From assembly GCA_003415625.1 (NCBI GenBank), contig PYIU01000010.1, forward strand, positions 310,001-374,000: a stretch of 64,000 nt of DNA, written 5' to 3'. Under the pieces are notes generated by a model. It was not told the origin of the DNA. It was given only the letters and a program-made list of their open reading frames with translations, and searched no databases. Numbering within the stretch: the first letter of the stretch is position 1; each line of letters opens with the position of its first letter. Shown here one piece after another: positions 1 to 11,700 of this stretch. The translations under genes were made by a program, and so were the position numbers. The DNA comes from Aquanectria penicillioides. Its lineage: Eukaryota > Ascomycota > Sordariomycetes > Hypocreales > Nectriaceae.

Positions 1-1007
1 GCCGGTCTCCCGTAACTCTGCGGGCCGAGAAATCCATCCTTGCACGAATCAGATTTGTTGGCAAATATCGTGATGTGCGATCTGGCATAAATTTCGTACA
101 TGCGTGGTGCCTCGGTCGACCAGTCAACTGGGTCGTCTTGGACGATACAGAGAGAGTCAATCCATAGATACTTGATTCCCAATCCACGGCAAATATACAC
201 GGCGTCTCTAAGCGTCTTCGGCAGGTATCTACATGGGATACCGTTGCTGCGATGGTAGTTTACGTTGGCGCGGTTCGTCTTGATGACGCCTTCGAGGTCT
301 TTCCCCCAGCAGTAACTGAGGCAAGCATACTTGGCTGGTTCATTCGTCACAACGAGTACCACGGAGTCTGACTGTCCGGATTGAACATCCAGAACTCTTC
401 GGGGCATAAAGTTGGTGTTGTTATGGGTCGGTTTGCAGTTGTAGTCGTTCTTCTCGCAATGCTCGAGCCAAGCTCGGGCTCTGTCAAGTGCTTGAGGAGT
501 CGATGAATCGGGCAGCACATTCAGCGTCAATCCGTCGATTGCTGTAACGGACGTCATCAACCCCATTCCCATGCCATGCCCAACGTACAGTGGGGGGTAC
601 ATGTGCCCTTTGATCGGTCGGCGTCAGTGGCTGTTTACTTAAGTTTACTAGTTACGAAGTGGCAATATACCGTTGAGTGATCCCCTCAGCCGAAAGTTGG
701 AGACGGCGTGTCCATGGTGGCGCAAGGTGATACCATTTTGAAGAGTTATGCGCTTCCCATCAATGTCTTTGGACGTCCACCCAGGAAATACTTCGTCCAC
801 AACCTGAAGCAGGAATCCACAGACGAGACATCCTCTCCAACTCGACTCTCTGAGGACCGAGACCTCACGGAGCGGAGAGGTATCGGATGGGTCCATGGAC
901 GAATATACATTGGCGCGGTCGGCGCAGGCGCCGAGCAAGCAAGCAGCTTGGAGTTGACATCGGAGTCTCCACAAGTTTATGCCTTTCTCTTCGTCGGAAG
1001 TCTCCAT
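1..1007 (-). CDS. HET-domain (heterokaryon incompatibility) protein, C-terminus beyond window edge
   Basis: Partial gene running off the left edge. Exon 1 is 1007-656 and exon 2 is 607 to the edge; the 48-nt intron (608-655) keeps frame. The Cys-rich N-terminus (a CxxC in RGCLVCGFL) is followed by hallmark HET blocks: YACLSYCWG, then LPKTLRDAVYICRGLGIKYL, then WIDSLCIVQDD, then EAPRMYEIYARSHITIFA. HET proteins trigger cell death after fusion of genetically different hyphae, and many fungal genomes carry dozens. The ATG at 1007 is the first in frame; the earlier possible start is TTG. The C-terminal part, which usually varies, is not visible, so no specific incompatibility locus can be named. 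Confidence 0.88.
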
Positions 1008-1509
1008 TGTAATCAGAGCTCGTTTGAGGATCGATCGGCACAAACGGCTGCCTTGCAGCTCGGTGAGGGGTTATGGAACACAGGAAGAAGTGGATCTGGG
1101 GAAGCCTCGGCACCTCAGTTCCGGATTCCTAGTTGCTTATGAGCGATAGATACGAGAATCGCCTTATATTTGATTCAAATTGGGTTTAGGGTCGTATCTA
1201 TAAATAGGCTAAGAACGGTTCACCTCTTGGGGGTTGGGCTACCCTACACTGGCGAGAATTTTCCCTTTCCCAATTCAGAATCCACTACAAGGTTATAAAC
1301 AGAGGCGAGGATAGGGAAAATACAGTCTTGGTTCTTCTTGAAGGGTTCGATCTAATAGGGGAATAATTTAAGGAGATTATATTAGGCGTTTGTCAAATGG
1401 TGAAGAGGACTATCCAAACTTGGTTTCAAAACTAGGCTATCCTAGCTTCAACTACAACGTATATCGGAATTGCGGGTTCTACATCTGTCAGTATTTAGAA
1501 TTAAAATCA
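1008..1509. other. intergenic, nothing recognised
   Basis: About 500 bases between the HET gene start and the 3' end of the permease gene. It should hold the HET promoter and the permease 3' flank. I see no coding pattern with family motifs and no RNA gene. Confidence 0.5.
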
Positions 1510-3243
1510 TCAGGAACTGCGCCATACCTTCTTGTCTGTCAAGTCATCTTCATACGCATGATCGAATCCTTCCAAGATTCCAGCCCGGTCACGCTGTCGA
1601 TTTGTCCAGGTGCACAGGAAGCGGTAGAGAATGGCCAACACACCAGCCGCAGCCGAAGTAACAACCACGACGATGAAACCAATCGGGTATCTCGGGGCGT
1701 CTTGTTGTTTGAACACTAAAGGCCCGACAAAGTTTCCTATGCGAAATGATGAGTCGTCATTCAAAGTCAATATTAGGGTAGGGCGTCTTACCAAGGCAGT
1801 AGCCGATGTACATGCCCGAAGAAGCCACAGATCTCTTTGTATAGCCCGCGGTATTGGCGATTTGTAGACCCATGAGCACAGCGTATCCAGCTCCGACCGA
1901 TGGAAGGATATAAACCGCAAACAACAGAGCTCCCAGGGCTTTCAAGGGCAGAAGCCACAGGAGAAGAGCAGCCAATACCGTCCCCATCTGAGCGATGAAC
2001 ACGAGGTTTGATCGCCATCCGGGAAACTTGTAGGCGAGGTAGGGGAATAGGAGTTGCATGGTTCCAGCATAGGCTCCTGTTGGCATCAATAAGAGAAGAG
2101 AGTGGAGCGTGGTGAAGCCGAAGCCGTTGATGATGATTGGGACGAACGTGGAGATAGGCCCATTCGCAATCATGGACAAGAAGGCGATGGAGAAGATGAC
2201 CCAGAATTTGAGGTCTAGCGCCAGCTCCCAGATCTGCTCGACCTTGAGATGGGTGTTTCGGACACCAGAGTTGTTGGTCCTGAGGCGTGCAACAAGAATG
2301 TATCGCTCACGATCGGTGAATCCTTTGGCTCGAACGGGATCGGGAGGAAGAACGAAAAAAAGAATGAAGCCCCAGACAATGGTGAGGCCTCCAGAAAAGT
2401 AGTACATGTACCTCCATGACGACTTACCTCCGTTGATCAGTCCGAATCCATAGTTGATCAATGGAGAAAAGACAGATACGTATCCAGTACAGCTGTACCA
2501 AATTCTGAAGCAACTGTCAGCTATACCGCTACGTCTTAAATTCAGGTGGGAAACTTACCCCATCCGCATTGCTTGTTCATTCTTCTTGTAAAAAGTGCCC
2601 TAATTGGGTAAGTAACACTGTCCTCACTCCTGTTGCAGGCCACACTTACCACAATCAGCATAAACATTGGGCTTATGCCACTCTCGAGAAGCCCAAGGAA
2701 AAATCTTTGTACATAGATGGAACGGTAGTCCTTGCAGGCTGTGGTCAAAAGAAGGCAAACTCCCCAGATAATGACAATACCAGATGCCACGCGTTCGACT
2801 GGGTATCGCTGTGCCAGCACCATGGCAGGATAGGCTCCTACGATAAATCCGAGATAGAAGATGGAGGCTGCCCAAGAATATCGGTTACCAACTGTCAAGC
2901 CTAGGTCGGTTCGCAAACCAAACAGTGCCTGTGTGAGCCATGATTAGCATGAAAAATCCATGCTTCGTGGGGATATTACGCGTACCGCTTGGGACAGCAT
3001 AGCTTTGTCATAGTATTGAAGCCCATAGGTCATACAGAGAACTGGCATAAGTCTCCAATCAACTTTGCGGCGCAACTTCTTTTCTTCGTCTTCGCTCCAT
3101 TCTTCGTTTCCGTGGTAGTTTTCGAGCACCTTTAGGGCCTCATCTTGATGAACCGTGTCGGGGGTTTTGGTGATGTCGTGTTGGCTTTCGTGGCTGGCAT
3201 CCTCGACCTGGTTAACAGGCGATTCCTTGTCAGAACTGGCCAT
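1510..3243 (-). CDS. MFS permease, allantoate/anion:cation symporter (Dal5-like) family
   Basis: Five exons (3243-2986, 2928-2650, 2599-2559, 2504-1792, 1736-1510) give 505 residues, usual for the family. The N-terminus is acidic and cytosolic, followed by RRKVDWRLMPVLCMTYGLQY, the typical first helix region of Dal5/Tna1-type carriers. LGFIVGAYPAM, the FLGLLESGISP helix, the short exon coding YKKNEQAMRMG and a loop reading DPVRAKGFTDRER are all family features. Such carriers import small organic acids, amides or vitamins at the plasma membrane. It is divergent from the MBL hydrolase gene across a 505-base shared promoter, which suggests uptake of the cluster substrate or export of an intermediate. 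Substrate is not predictable. Confidence 0.9.
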
Positions 3244-3315
3244 GACGGATGTGAATATGCCAACTCTCGGGGTGATGCTGATTGATGCCGTTGCTGATCT
3301 TTGGGATCCAGTCCA

Positions 3316-3323
3316 CTTTTATA
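3316..3323 (-). promoter_or_regulatory. TATA-like box of the permease gene
   Basis: TATAAAAG on the minus strand, about 75 bases upstream of the permease ATG at 3243. Confidence 0.5.
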
Positions 3324-3479
3324 CATGCAGAGGGAATGTCTACCCCATGGGGAAGTTGTGGGGTATTGCCAAGGGAACGAGATATGCGTGATGATGCCTT
3401 GCTAATCGATCGATCAATATCAGGGATGAACGCGACATCAGCTGGTGCTGGGTCGCAGTAGTGCGTGTCCGGGAACTCG

Positions 3480-3509
3480 AATCCGGATTGCCGAGAGCGT
3501 AGCCGAGAG
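3480..3509. promoter_or_regulatory. palindrome AATCCGGATT plus tandem GCCGAGAG, candidate regulator sites
   Basis: Between the divergent permease and MBL genes. AATCCGGATTGCC (3480-3492) contains a perfect 10-nt palindrome and recurs in reverse orientation at 5232-5244 before BVMO 1. It runs into two direct copies of GCCGAGAG (3490-3497 and 3502-3509) spaced 4 nt apart. CGG/CCG triplets are the usual contacts of Zn2Cys6 regulators. Role inferred from position and repetition only. Confidence 0.45.
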
Positions 3510-3748
3510 GGGTGACCAGCTGAACGCGCCTAGTTTCTGACTCGAGGAAATACAGGCGAGATGTGACTATTAGCGAAGATCTAGATTCCAATTTACTAGT
3601 TCCGTTCAGATAAAACATTGACAAAAGTGGCTGCAAATCTTGGACGACGATTAGAATTTGTGTCAGTCTGGCGTTGCATTTTGCGGCGGCTTATTGCAGC
3701 ACCTCAATCCAGCCCCCGCAGAAGCAAGGAGGCCACCAGGATCGCACA

Positions 3749-4948
3749 ATGTTGTCAAAACATCCAAACATTCAGATCCCGGAAGGCTTGCAGACAATCA
3801 GTGTCAAACTGATTAATCCGGTAAACTTTGGGCCGGCCATTCTAGAGCGTTTTATGGCGCCTCCTGTGGCGGGGCTGGAGACATTCAAGACATCGCCGTC
3901 GTTTTCGTTCCTCTTGGAGCATCCCTCTGGACGCAAGCTGGTCTTTGACCTTGGGATTCGAAAAGACTACAATAATTACTCGCCAAAAATTGCAAGCTAC
4001 ATTCCCACCACGAACTATGACATACAAGTGGAGAAGAATGTAGTCGACATCTTGCAGGAGGGTGGCATTGCAGCAAAGGAAATTGAGGCTGTCATTTGGA
4101 GGTAAGTCTCAACTCCTTGGAAGTATTGGGCCCAGCAATGACGCGAACTGACCACTGTCACTAGCCATTGGCACTGGGATCATATTGGAGACCCTTCTAC
4201 CTTTCCTGCAAGTACCAATCTCGTGGTTGGCCCTGGCTTCAAAGATCAAATGCTGCCGGGGGCTCCGGCTAACCCGGAGTCTCCGATTCTGGAGAGTGAT
4301 TATACGCAAGTACTAACACCCAATATCTCCAAGTCTCTATATCTAACATTGTATAGTGGTCGGGCCCTTCAAGAAATCAGGTTTGATGGCCCAGACTCTC
4401 ACCGCATTGGCCAATTCCCCGCATTTGACTACTTTGGCGACGGCTCGTTTTACCTGCTTGACAGTCCAGGACACGCAGTTGGCCACCTCTGCGGTCTAGC
4501 ACGTACAACAAGAAACCCGGACACATTCATTCTCCTTGGAGGTGATGTCTGCCACTACGCTGGAATTCTCCGTCCCTCAGAACACCTTCCAGTTCCTGAA
4601 GTCATCAAGCCCCACCCATGCCACCCACACCAAGATACGTTCTTGTGTCCTGGAGGCGCCTTCGAGGAACTACAGAAATCACGGGGCCGTAAAGCGACAG
4701 ATGCACTCTACAACATTACCTTTGGTCACGATATCCCTCTTGCACAAAAGACTGTTACCAGCTTGCAAGAATTAGACTGCGACAAGCGAGTGTTTGTGAT
4801 CATAGCGCATGACTCGACTGTTCGAGATGGTGTACCACACTTTCCAAATAGCTTGAACGGATGGAAAGAGAATGGATGGGGTGAAAGTCTGAAATGGGCA
4901 TTTTTCCGTGATTTAGAATCGTATTGGCAGTCAAAAGGACTCGCCTGA
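3749..4948 (+). CDS. metallo-beta-lactamase-fold hydrolase (lactonase-like), copy 1
   Basis: Three exons (3749-4101, 4165-4305, 4357-4948) give 361 residues. The complete zinc-binding set of MBL hydrolases is visible: SHWHWDHIGD (HxHxDH, split by intron 1), PGHAVGH, the Asp in GGDVCHYAG, and a late IAHD histidine. It resembles N-acyl-homoserine-lactone lactonase-type enzymes in motif order, so ring opening of a lactone or ester is plausible. Intron 2 is GC-AG. The start is the ATG at 3749; the open frame extends further up but aligns less well with the paralogue at 37,904. It faces the permease gene and is followed by a BVMO, whose product would be a lactone or ester, supporting a lactonase role (inference). 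Confidence 0.88.
4306..4356 (+). other. GC-AG intron in MBL copy 1
   Basis: The intron starts GCAAGT and ends TATAG, 51 nt, with a branch-like ATCTAAC near the 3' end. Removing it turns the junction into SDYTGRALQEIRF, matching SDYEGREVREVKF in the second MBL copy; the GT four bases further in would shift the frame. Because 51 is a multiple of three and has no stop, unspliced RNA would add 17 residues. Confidence 0.8.
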
Positions 4949-5578
4949 ATTGAGTCACAACATATTCCTACTGGACTCGGCAACTTTGTCACCACTAGCG
5001 TATCCAAGTTCGTTCTATGTCCAGATGTAACACCTCTCTAACCAAACAAGTTCCCTAAAGTTACAAGGGATCTGTCAAATTTCGGCTAAAAATCTGCCAC
5101 GAGTTACTCAATTGCTCCAAAAACTACCGCCTCACTTCCTCCGCTGTCAAACCTACGGGTCGCCTGACATGTTGCTTCGCTTCGTCGCCAAGCCTCCCCG
5201 CTTCGGAAACGCGTCAGTAACCCCGCAAACTGGCAATCCGGATTTGATCTAGTATGATCTTAATCGGCTTTCCAAATCTGGAAATAGTGTAATTATTGTG
5301 TAGTGAATTTGGTCACTGATGATCGGTAACAGATTGCCGACCCCGCTCGGCGTTATCATTGCCGGAATGTGTCCTCGTGATAGAGACCTCGCGCCAGGCT
5401 ATAACCCGAGACCGTGGATGAAGTGGAATGAAGGCATCAACCGAGATGTTACTCCACCGTCCTTTAATATAGTGTGCATGAAAACCCATTATCTGTCTAG
5501 TTAATTAACCCTAACAAGGTCTAACCAATCTGCTTCACCCAACAACACGCTTCTGCAATATCACGAGAGGACCACGAA
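4949..5578. other. intergenic promoter region of BVMO 1
   Basis: About 630 bases after the MBL stop. It contains the reverse copy of the AATCCGGATTGCC element at 5232-5244 and several isolated CGG triplets. No coding pattern seen. Confidence 0.5.
5232..5244 (-). promoter_or_regulatory. second copy of AATCCGGATTGCC element
   Basis: GGCAATCCGGATT, the exact reverse complement of 3480-3492, 335 bases before the BVMO 1 ATG. A 13-nt match in two neighbouring promoters suggests a shared factor. Confidence 0.45.
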
Positions 5579-7309
5579 ATGGGTTCAATTGACAACATGG
5601 TTGATGATGAGGCGGCCCGAATGGGGATTGCCAACCCCATGTTCACTTCTGCAAATGCAGACCTGGATTATGATGTTCTCATCGTTGGTGCAGGCTTGAG
5701 TGGAATCTTCTCCCTGCATCGCATGCGTCAGCTTCGCCTCAGAGTAAAAGTGTTAGAAGCTGGTTCAGCAGAAGGCGGTACATGGTTCTGGTAGGTCTTT
5801 CAGTTGATAATATAAAATTATGAACCGCAACTAATTCTTCCAAGGAATCGTTATCCTGGAGCACGGTTCGATTCTGAGAGCTACTCATACATCTTCTCCT
5901 TTTCGCAAGAAGTGCTTGACGAGTGGAACTGGACAGAGCATTTCGCACCGCAAACAGAAACTCTCAAGTATACTCAATATCTCACCAAGAAATTCGATCT
6001 CAAGAAGGACATGCAGTTCAACACTCAGATAAGGTCAGCACATTGGCAAACCGACAGCAACTCATGGCTGTTATGCGACCAACATGGGAAAACTTATACT
6101 TGCCGTTACCTCGTAACAGCAATGGGAATCCTCAATGAACCAACGCTGCCAAATATTCCTGGTGTTCATGACTTCAAGGGCATCGCATGGCACACTGCAA
6201 GATGGCCCGAAGATTCGCCAACGTTGAAGAACAAGAGGGTTGGAATTATTGGTACTGGTGCCACGGCCATTCAAACCATCCAGGCCATTTCTGACCAAGT
6301 TGGTCATTTAACCGTCTTCCAACGTACGGCAAATTGGACAGCACCGTTAAGGAACACCAAGATTTCTCCAGAAGAGATGCAAAAGATTCGCCAAAATTAT
6401 CCCACCATTTTCCAACAATGCTTAGAATCATACTCTTGTTTTATTCACGTGAGCGACAACAACAGCGTCTTTTCCATGTCAGAAGAGGAGCGTCTTGCAC
6501 ACTGGGAAGAGCTGTATTCGAAACCTGGATTCGCCAAGGTTCTTGGAATCTCCTCGGATATTTACACGGATCGAAAGGCAAATGATCTCTATAGCGCATT
6601 CAATGCGGCCAAGATTAGATCTCGAGTGAAGGATCCTAAGGTGGCTGAAAAACTGATCCCAAAGACACACGGTTTTGGGACTCGGCGCGTGCCACTTGAG
6701 AGTGGTTACTACGAGGTGTTTAACCAACCCAATGTCAAATTGGTCGACGTTTCTGAGAGCCCCATTGAAAGGATTACCGAAACTGGAGTTCAAACTCGGG
6801 ATGAGACTTATGATGTCGACATTCTCATTTATGCCACGGGCTTTGATGCCGTCACTGGATCATTCCGGGCGGTTGATTTTGAAGGCCTTAATGGAACGAA
6901 GTTAAAGGATGTATGGGAAGATGGCATCAGAACTTTCCTTGGATTGACCGTCAAGGATTTCCCTAACATGTTCATGATTATGGGCCCTCATCAGATGTTT
7001 GGTAATATTCCGCGAAGCATTGAGTATGCCGTTGAATGGGTTGCGCAGTTCATTCAATATGCGAGAGACAATAATGTGCTTTACGTCGAAGCTACAGAAA
7101 AGGGAATGGAAGATTGGACCGAGCATGTGCACGAATGTGGCCAGGGCTTATTGGCAAATGAGGTCGACTCCTGGATGACGGGAGTGAATAAGAATCTTGC
7201 CCATAAGCAAAAGAGGTCAATGACTAGGTACAATGGGCCAGCACCTGGATATCGCAAGAGATGCGATGAGGTGAAGCAGAGAGGTTATTCGGACTTTTTG
7301 ATGAAGTAG
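5579..7309 (+). CDS. Baeyer-Villiger monooxygenase 1 (FAD/NADPH flavoprotein)
   Basis: Two exons (5579-5790, 5845-7309) encode 558 residues, usual for a type I BVMO. The first Rossmann motif is VGAGLSG (37-42). The BVMO fingerprint FxGxxxHxxxW is intact as FKGIAWHTARW (about 181-191), followed by the NADPH motif GIIGTGATAI (near 207). ATGFD near the C-terminal third is also conserved. The enzyme inserts one oxygen next to a ketone, giving an ester or lactone, using FAD and NADPH. No targeting signal is seen (C-terminus DFLMK), so it is probably cytosolic. It sits directly after the MBL hydrolase in the same direction and before the convergent alpha/beta hydrolase. Confidence 0.93.
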
Positions 7310-7500
7310 TTGCCAAGATAGGATATTGAAAATTATCCAGATTGTGTTAATACCTTGGGACACGAAACTGTGGTTAAACGTCTTACATCATGCCATGGTT
7401 GGACACATACGTGAATGGCTGAAAATATTTGGACAGATAATATAGTTAATCAAAAAGAATTACGCTTGAGAGAATATTTAAATTTAGGCAAGTGCGTATT

Positions 7501-8614
7501 CTAATCCTTGATAACAAATTCTCCAGACGGCCCAGGGTTTGTCAGTATCCATCGTATCCCATCTTCCATGACCTTGTCCCATCTAGCAGACGCCGTCAAT
7601 CTATCTCCAAATCGGCGGAACCCATGCGGTACGCCCTGGAATAGGTGGACATCAGTCGCCACGCTGAAGTGTGTCAATGAGTATTCTTGGAGATGAGCCC
7701 CTAATATTAACTCACCCAGATTCTGATAGCATCTGCGCATACAATAAGCCGTCGTCTCTCAACGGATCCAGGCCTGCTATCCCAAAAACGGTAGGAGGAA
7801 GACCCTTTACTTGATCCGCAGTTGCATTTCCTGGGCTGAGAGCAACGTCGTCTTCCCTTGGATTTTCGATTCTCAACAAGTCTGTAAACATCTTGGCGCT
7901 TTTCAGCGGAAGGATTGGGGCATTTTCATTAGTTGTGTAGCTTGACAATGAAGGATCCCTTAGCTTTTTGAGTTGCGGTTCAATGCTGCCTATATGAGTA
8001 AGACATGGGATCATCAAAACTTGGCCTGCAATCGGGGGATGCTCAGTTAGGTTCTCTGCCCGCCTCAGGTGCCGTTGCAAAATTACGGAAGCAGTAATCT
8101 GTGCCCCAGCTGATATCCCACCGACGACTATCTTGCCTGGATCTACCTCAAACTTGTCTATATGGTCGTGTAACCAGTCAATTGCGTCATCCGCATCATT
8201 CCATGCAGTTGGGTAGACGTGCTCTGGTGTATGGCGGTAATTGACGTTCAGGACAGTCACCTCAGCTCCACAGGCAATTCGAGCACAGATTGCATCTTCG
8301 GATTCCAACGTGCCAAACAAAAAGCCGCCTCCATGCAGATGGAGATAAACAGGGAGCTTTGCGCTCTTATCCACAGAAGTAGGACGGTATGTGCGAGCCT
8401 CAATCAAGCTTCCATCTCGTGTAGGGATTGAGAAGTCCTTCATGACAACACGAGGTGCTAAAAGTTCCATAGCCTTTGCAGCAATTGTCTCTCGGTCCTG
8501 ATTCACAACCTTCTTTCGCTCAGCTAGAGACTCGACCACTGGTGGAGGAGGCAGGGTTTCTTGGATTGCAATCCACTCATTGCTGGGGCCATCGTAACGA
8601 GAAAAGTCTGCCAT
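7501..8614 (-). CDS. alpha/beta hydrolase, hormone-sensitive-lipase (HGGG) family
   Basis: Two exons (8614-7716, 7663-7501) encode 353 residues. The oxyanion-hole motif HGGG is at 94-97 and the nucleophile elbow GISAG has Ser168; the acid is probably in GLDPLRDDG and the His in GVPHGF, just after the 52-nt intron. Family members cleave short-chain esters and some lactones or carbamates. No signal peptide, so cytosolic. It is convergent with BVMO 1 and divergent from SDR 1, sharing a 313-base promoter. As a second hydrolase beside the MBL enzyme it could act on a linear ester while the MBL opens a ring, or on the product of the other BVMO (inference). Confidence 0.92.
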
Positions 8615-8927
8615 TATGGGGAATCAAACTTGTAGACTGTGAAGATAGCAAACAATATGTTGTTCAATGGACGGTGCTAAGCCAGAGACAGAGCATTGCG
8701 AACAGTTTCATTGATCGGCTTTTGCTGCATCCCCCGCAATTCTCAAAGCCATCGCCCCGCCAATTTCCGCTTTTGATGTGCCGGCAAACCCAACTCGGGA
8801 GTACCGGATGGCAGCCTCGGCTTCAGAAGTAGCAACAATAGGGACAAGTTGAACAAACAAATATGTGTCCTGGAGAGTAAGATTCATACTCTGTAAATTC
8901 AACGATTATATTCGTTTAGAGTTAATT
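8615..8927. promoter_or_regulatory. divergent promoter of alpha/beta hydrolase and SDR 1
   Basis: 313 bases between opposite start codons. CTCGG and CCGG-type triplets occur near 8790-8820 but no clear palindrome. No coding pattern. Confidence 0.45.
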
Positions 8928-9831
8928 ATGTCATCCGCTATCTCCGCAGATCCGCCTTCGAGGTCTCTGAAAGGCCTTGTCGCCATTGTCACAGGTGCTG
9001 GGTGTGATGGCGATGGCATCGGAAACGGTCGGGCCATATCCATCATGCTAGCAGATGAAGGCTGCGATGTTGTCTGTGTCGACCTAAATCTGGATTGGGC
9101 CTCAAAAACTGCCGAGATGGCAAACTCAAAAGCCGGGCGTGGAACTGCCATTTCAGCTCGTGGGGACGTAACCAACGCCACTGACTGTGAAGAGGTGGTC
9201 AAGCTTGCAGTATCCAAGTTTGGTCGATTGGATATTTTGGTCAACAATGTGGGCATTGCGGGGGCTCCAGGAACCGCAGTGGAAGTTGATATGGAGCGCT
9301 GGGCTAAGAGCCTTGAGATCAATGTTTCAAGCATGGTATTGATGGCGAAGTATGCCGTGCCAGCCATGAGGCAAAATCAAGGAGAGGTTAAGGGATCTAT
9401 AGTTAACATGGGAAGTGTGGCTGGTTTGAAAGGCGGAACACCGCATTTGTTATATCCAACTTCGAAAGGCGCCGTCGTAAACATGACCAGAGCGATGGCA
9501 GCACATCATGCCAAGGATGGGATTAGGGTCAACTGCGTCTGTCCAGGGGTAAGTCATCGAACTAGTTGTGCATGATGAAGCTGACAAATATTGAAAGATG
9601 CTTTATACTCCTATGATGTATGCCGGCGGGATGACCGAGGAAGCCAGGGCCGCCAGAAAGGCGAGGAGTCTCTTGGGAACTGAGGGTACAGGTTGGGACT
9701 GTGCTGGCGCCGTTGTATTTCTTTCTAGCAACCACGCAAGGTGGATCACTGGCGCCATTCTGCCTGTTGATGCTGGCGCTACAGCCGCAGTTGGGATCGG
9801 AATGCCATCAGGAACTAGTGTTAACGGTTGA
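8928..9831 (+). CDS. short-chain dehydrogenase/reductase 1
   Basis: Exons 8928-9548 and 9598-9831 encode 284 residues. It shows the classical SDR order: cofactor loop TGAGCDGDGIGNG near residue 22, an acidic DLN motif favouring NAD(H), NNVG, Ser in NMGSVAG, catalytic YPTSK, and PG before the intron. SDRs of this type oxidise secondary alcohols or reduce ketones. The ATG at 8928 is chosen because the upstream in-frame start is GTG and adds no conserved sequence. It shares a promoter with the esterase-like hydrolase, so it may oxidise the alcohol that hydrolase releases, or make the ketone on which a BVMO acts. Confidence 0.92.
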
Positions 9832-9867
9832 GCTTGACGAATCTTGAGGCATGAATCAAATGAATAT

Positions 9868-11283
9868 CTACTCATGCATCAATGCCATCCGACCCTTGAT
9901 ATTCCCTTCACACAATGATTTAAGAATGCTAGGAAAGTCCTTCAACTTGGCTTCTTCGACTTGCGGCTGGATTGCCCTCTTGGCAATCAAACCGAGTACT
10001 TCCTGAAGGTCACTAACTTGACCACCGTAAGAAAAAATGAAACTTAATCGCTTCCTCGTTCCAATTTTCATGTGGATAGTATTTTCAGTATTCAAACTGC
10101 CAATGCAGAGTATTTTACCACCGCGCCTGACTAAAAGAAAGTCAAATAATTAGCTTCAGTTGATAGGGAGAGACTTTGAGAGCCACGGACCGATGTGTTG
10201 GGAATCTTCAAACGTCTGATGTGCCCCCACGAAATCCAAGACGGTGTCAATCTTCCCTTCTAAGCCATTCTCGGCAATGAATTCCAGCGGTGATTTACCG
10301 ACGGGAACTACATCAGTCTCTGGAACGCCAAATCTCTTTGCTTCTTCTAGAAGTTCTTCTCTGACGTCGCACACGATAATACGTGCGCCAATGTCGAGGA
10401 CTATTTGTAATGCGTTGAAACCGAGACCTCCTAGGCCAAATAGAAAGACAATTTCAGTGCTTTTTACTTCCCCTCTCCGATGGATCGCGTGATAAGCTGT
10501 ATTTACAGCATCAGTAGCAACTGCTGCCTCAGCAGGCGTGATACCTGACAAAATATTAGCAGATCAATAATTGCAGGCGGGCGATGAACGCATGTCACAT
10601 ACCATCAGGGACGAGGACCGCTCCTCTTGCATCAATAGTTGCAAATGGTGCATAGAACCCATCTTGTCCGATACCTGAGTGGTGTCCTCGCTCACAAATT
10701 TGAGACAGACTACGGGAACATTCCGGACAGTCCAGTTCACCACAGCCAGGGACAGCATGAAGAGCTATGACATCTCCCTATCACGTGTAAGCGGCAGCCA
10801 GACGAAAAGTGTAGTTGTGAGAGCTAACCACTTTGAACTTGGCGTCCTTGACATCTTTTCCGATGTCAATAATTTTACCACACCCTTCATGACCCTGTAG
10901 AAATTGTTAGGGCCCTGAAAATTATGGGTAGTCATTGCAATTCGCACTAAAGTATACTTGTCTTGAAACCAATCGGCTTGTTTGTCAATCGAGAGGAGGG
11001 AGTGATCGCTGCGACACACTGCCCATGCAATTAGTATCATGTATTAGATTCTCTGAGCTCAGATTGAATTCTCATGATTTACCTCCAGAAGCTAACATCT
11101 TACAGAGAAATCCAGTTGGTGGTGTTGTCGGCACCGGTACTTCCTCCCACACCTAAGCAGACATTAATTTTCAGTTCTCCTAAACTTGGAACCTAAAGAG
11201 TAAATTACCGGCTCTGTGGTCCCTTTGTGCTTTCTCCATGCAAACATGGATTTCGGAATTTCATTCATCTTGATTGCTGACAT
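9868..11283 (-). CDS. zinc-dependent alcohol dehydrogenase (MDR superfamily)
   Basis: Seven exons (11283-11209, 11152-11083, 11018-10948, 10894-10832, 10777-10603, 10544-10191, 10130-9868) give 356 residues. Catalytic zinc ligands appear as VCRSDHS and GHEGCG; the structural zinc lobe is GCGELDCPECSRSLSQIC; the NAD-binding motif is GLGGLG, followed by an Asp (CDVRE) that favours NAD. The fold matches medium-chain ADHs acting on primary or secondary alcohols. It is unusually intron-rich beside its neighbours, every junction restoring a conserved motif. It is convergent with SDR 1 and divergent from the CoA synthetase, sharing a promoter with two CCGCGG sites. A likely job is oxidation of an omega-hydroxy acid to aldehyde (inference). 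Confidence 0.9.
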
Positions 11284-11700
11284 TCTTTGAACAGGCGTCT
11301 GTCTACTCGATCTTCTTCTCTGGTGGGGCCCGATTCTGGCTTCGTCGTCGAGGACTAATTTATGCACCCCAGCTTCAAGGTAAGTAGAGTGGGGAAGACA
11401 ACTTGCGGGGTGAGATAATGAAATGACAATGTGCTAATTGGCTGATACTGTGGCTACAATCCGTATGGAGTTCCGGGCTGAAGGAGCGTTGAAAATCTCG
11501 GCCCCACCTGAGTCGTCGAATGGGCTGTGTCGGATTCCGCGGCAACTAACTCGGCAAACCCCTTTCGGATAAGATTACAGGCAAACTCCGCGGCTCAGAG
11601 TTGGTTAATAACCCATATTGAGTGAAGATATCATTGACGACACCGATTTTCTTCAGCAAAAGCTACCAAGTGAAAATCAACCCTTGAGTCTCCTTGCATC
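11284..11700. other. divergent promoter of ADH and CoA synthetase 1
   Basis: 417 bases between opposite start codons, with two CCGCGG palindromes and CGG-containing half-sites such as AACTCGGC near 11,550. No coding pattern beyond the first exons. Confidence 0.5.
11537..11593. promoter_or_regulatory. two CCGCGG palindromes (11537-11542, 11588-11593)
   Basis: Contexts are ATTCCGCGGC and AACTCCGCGGC. The first resembles sites at 42.4 and 52.1 kb; the second recurs as its reverse complement at 20.4 kb before the Zn2Cys6 gene. CGG inverted repeats with no gap are plausible C6-factor targets. Confidence 0.5.

Noticed and set aside
3471..3490. ACTCGAATCC resembling a tRNA B box
   Set aside because: No A box or cloverleaf can be drawn around it.
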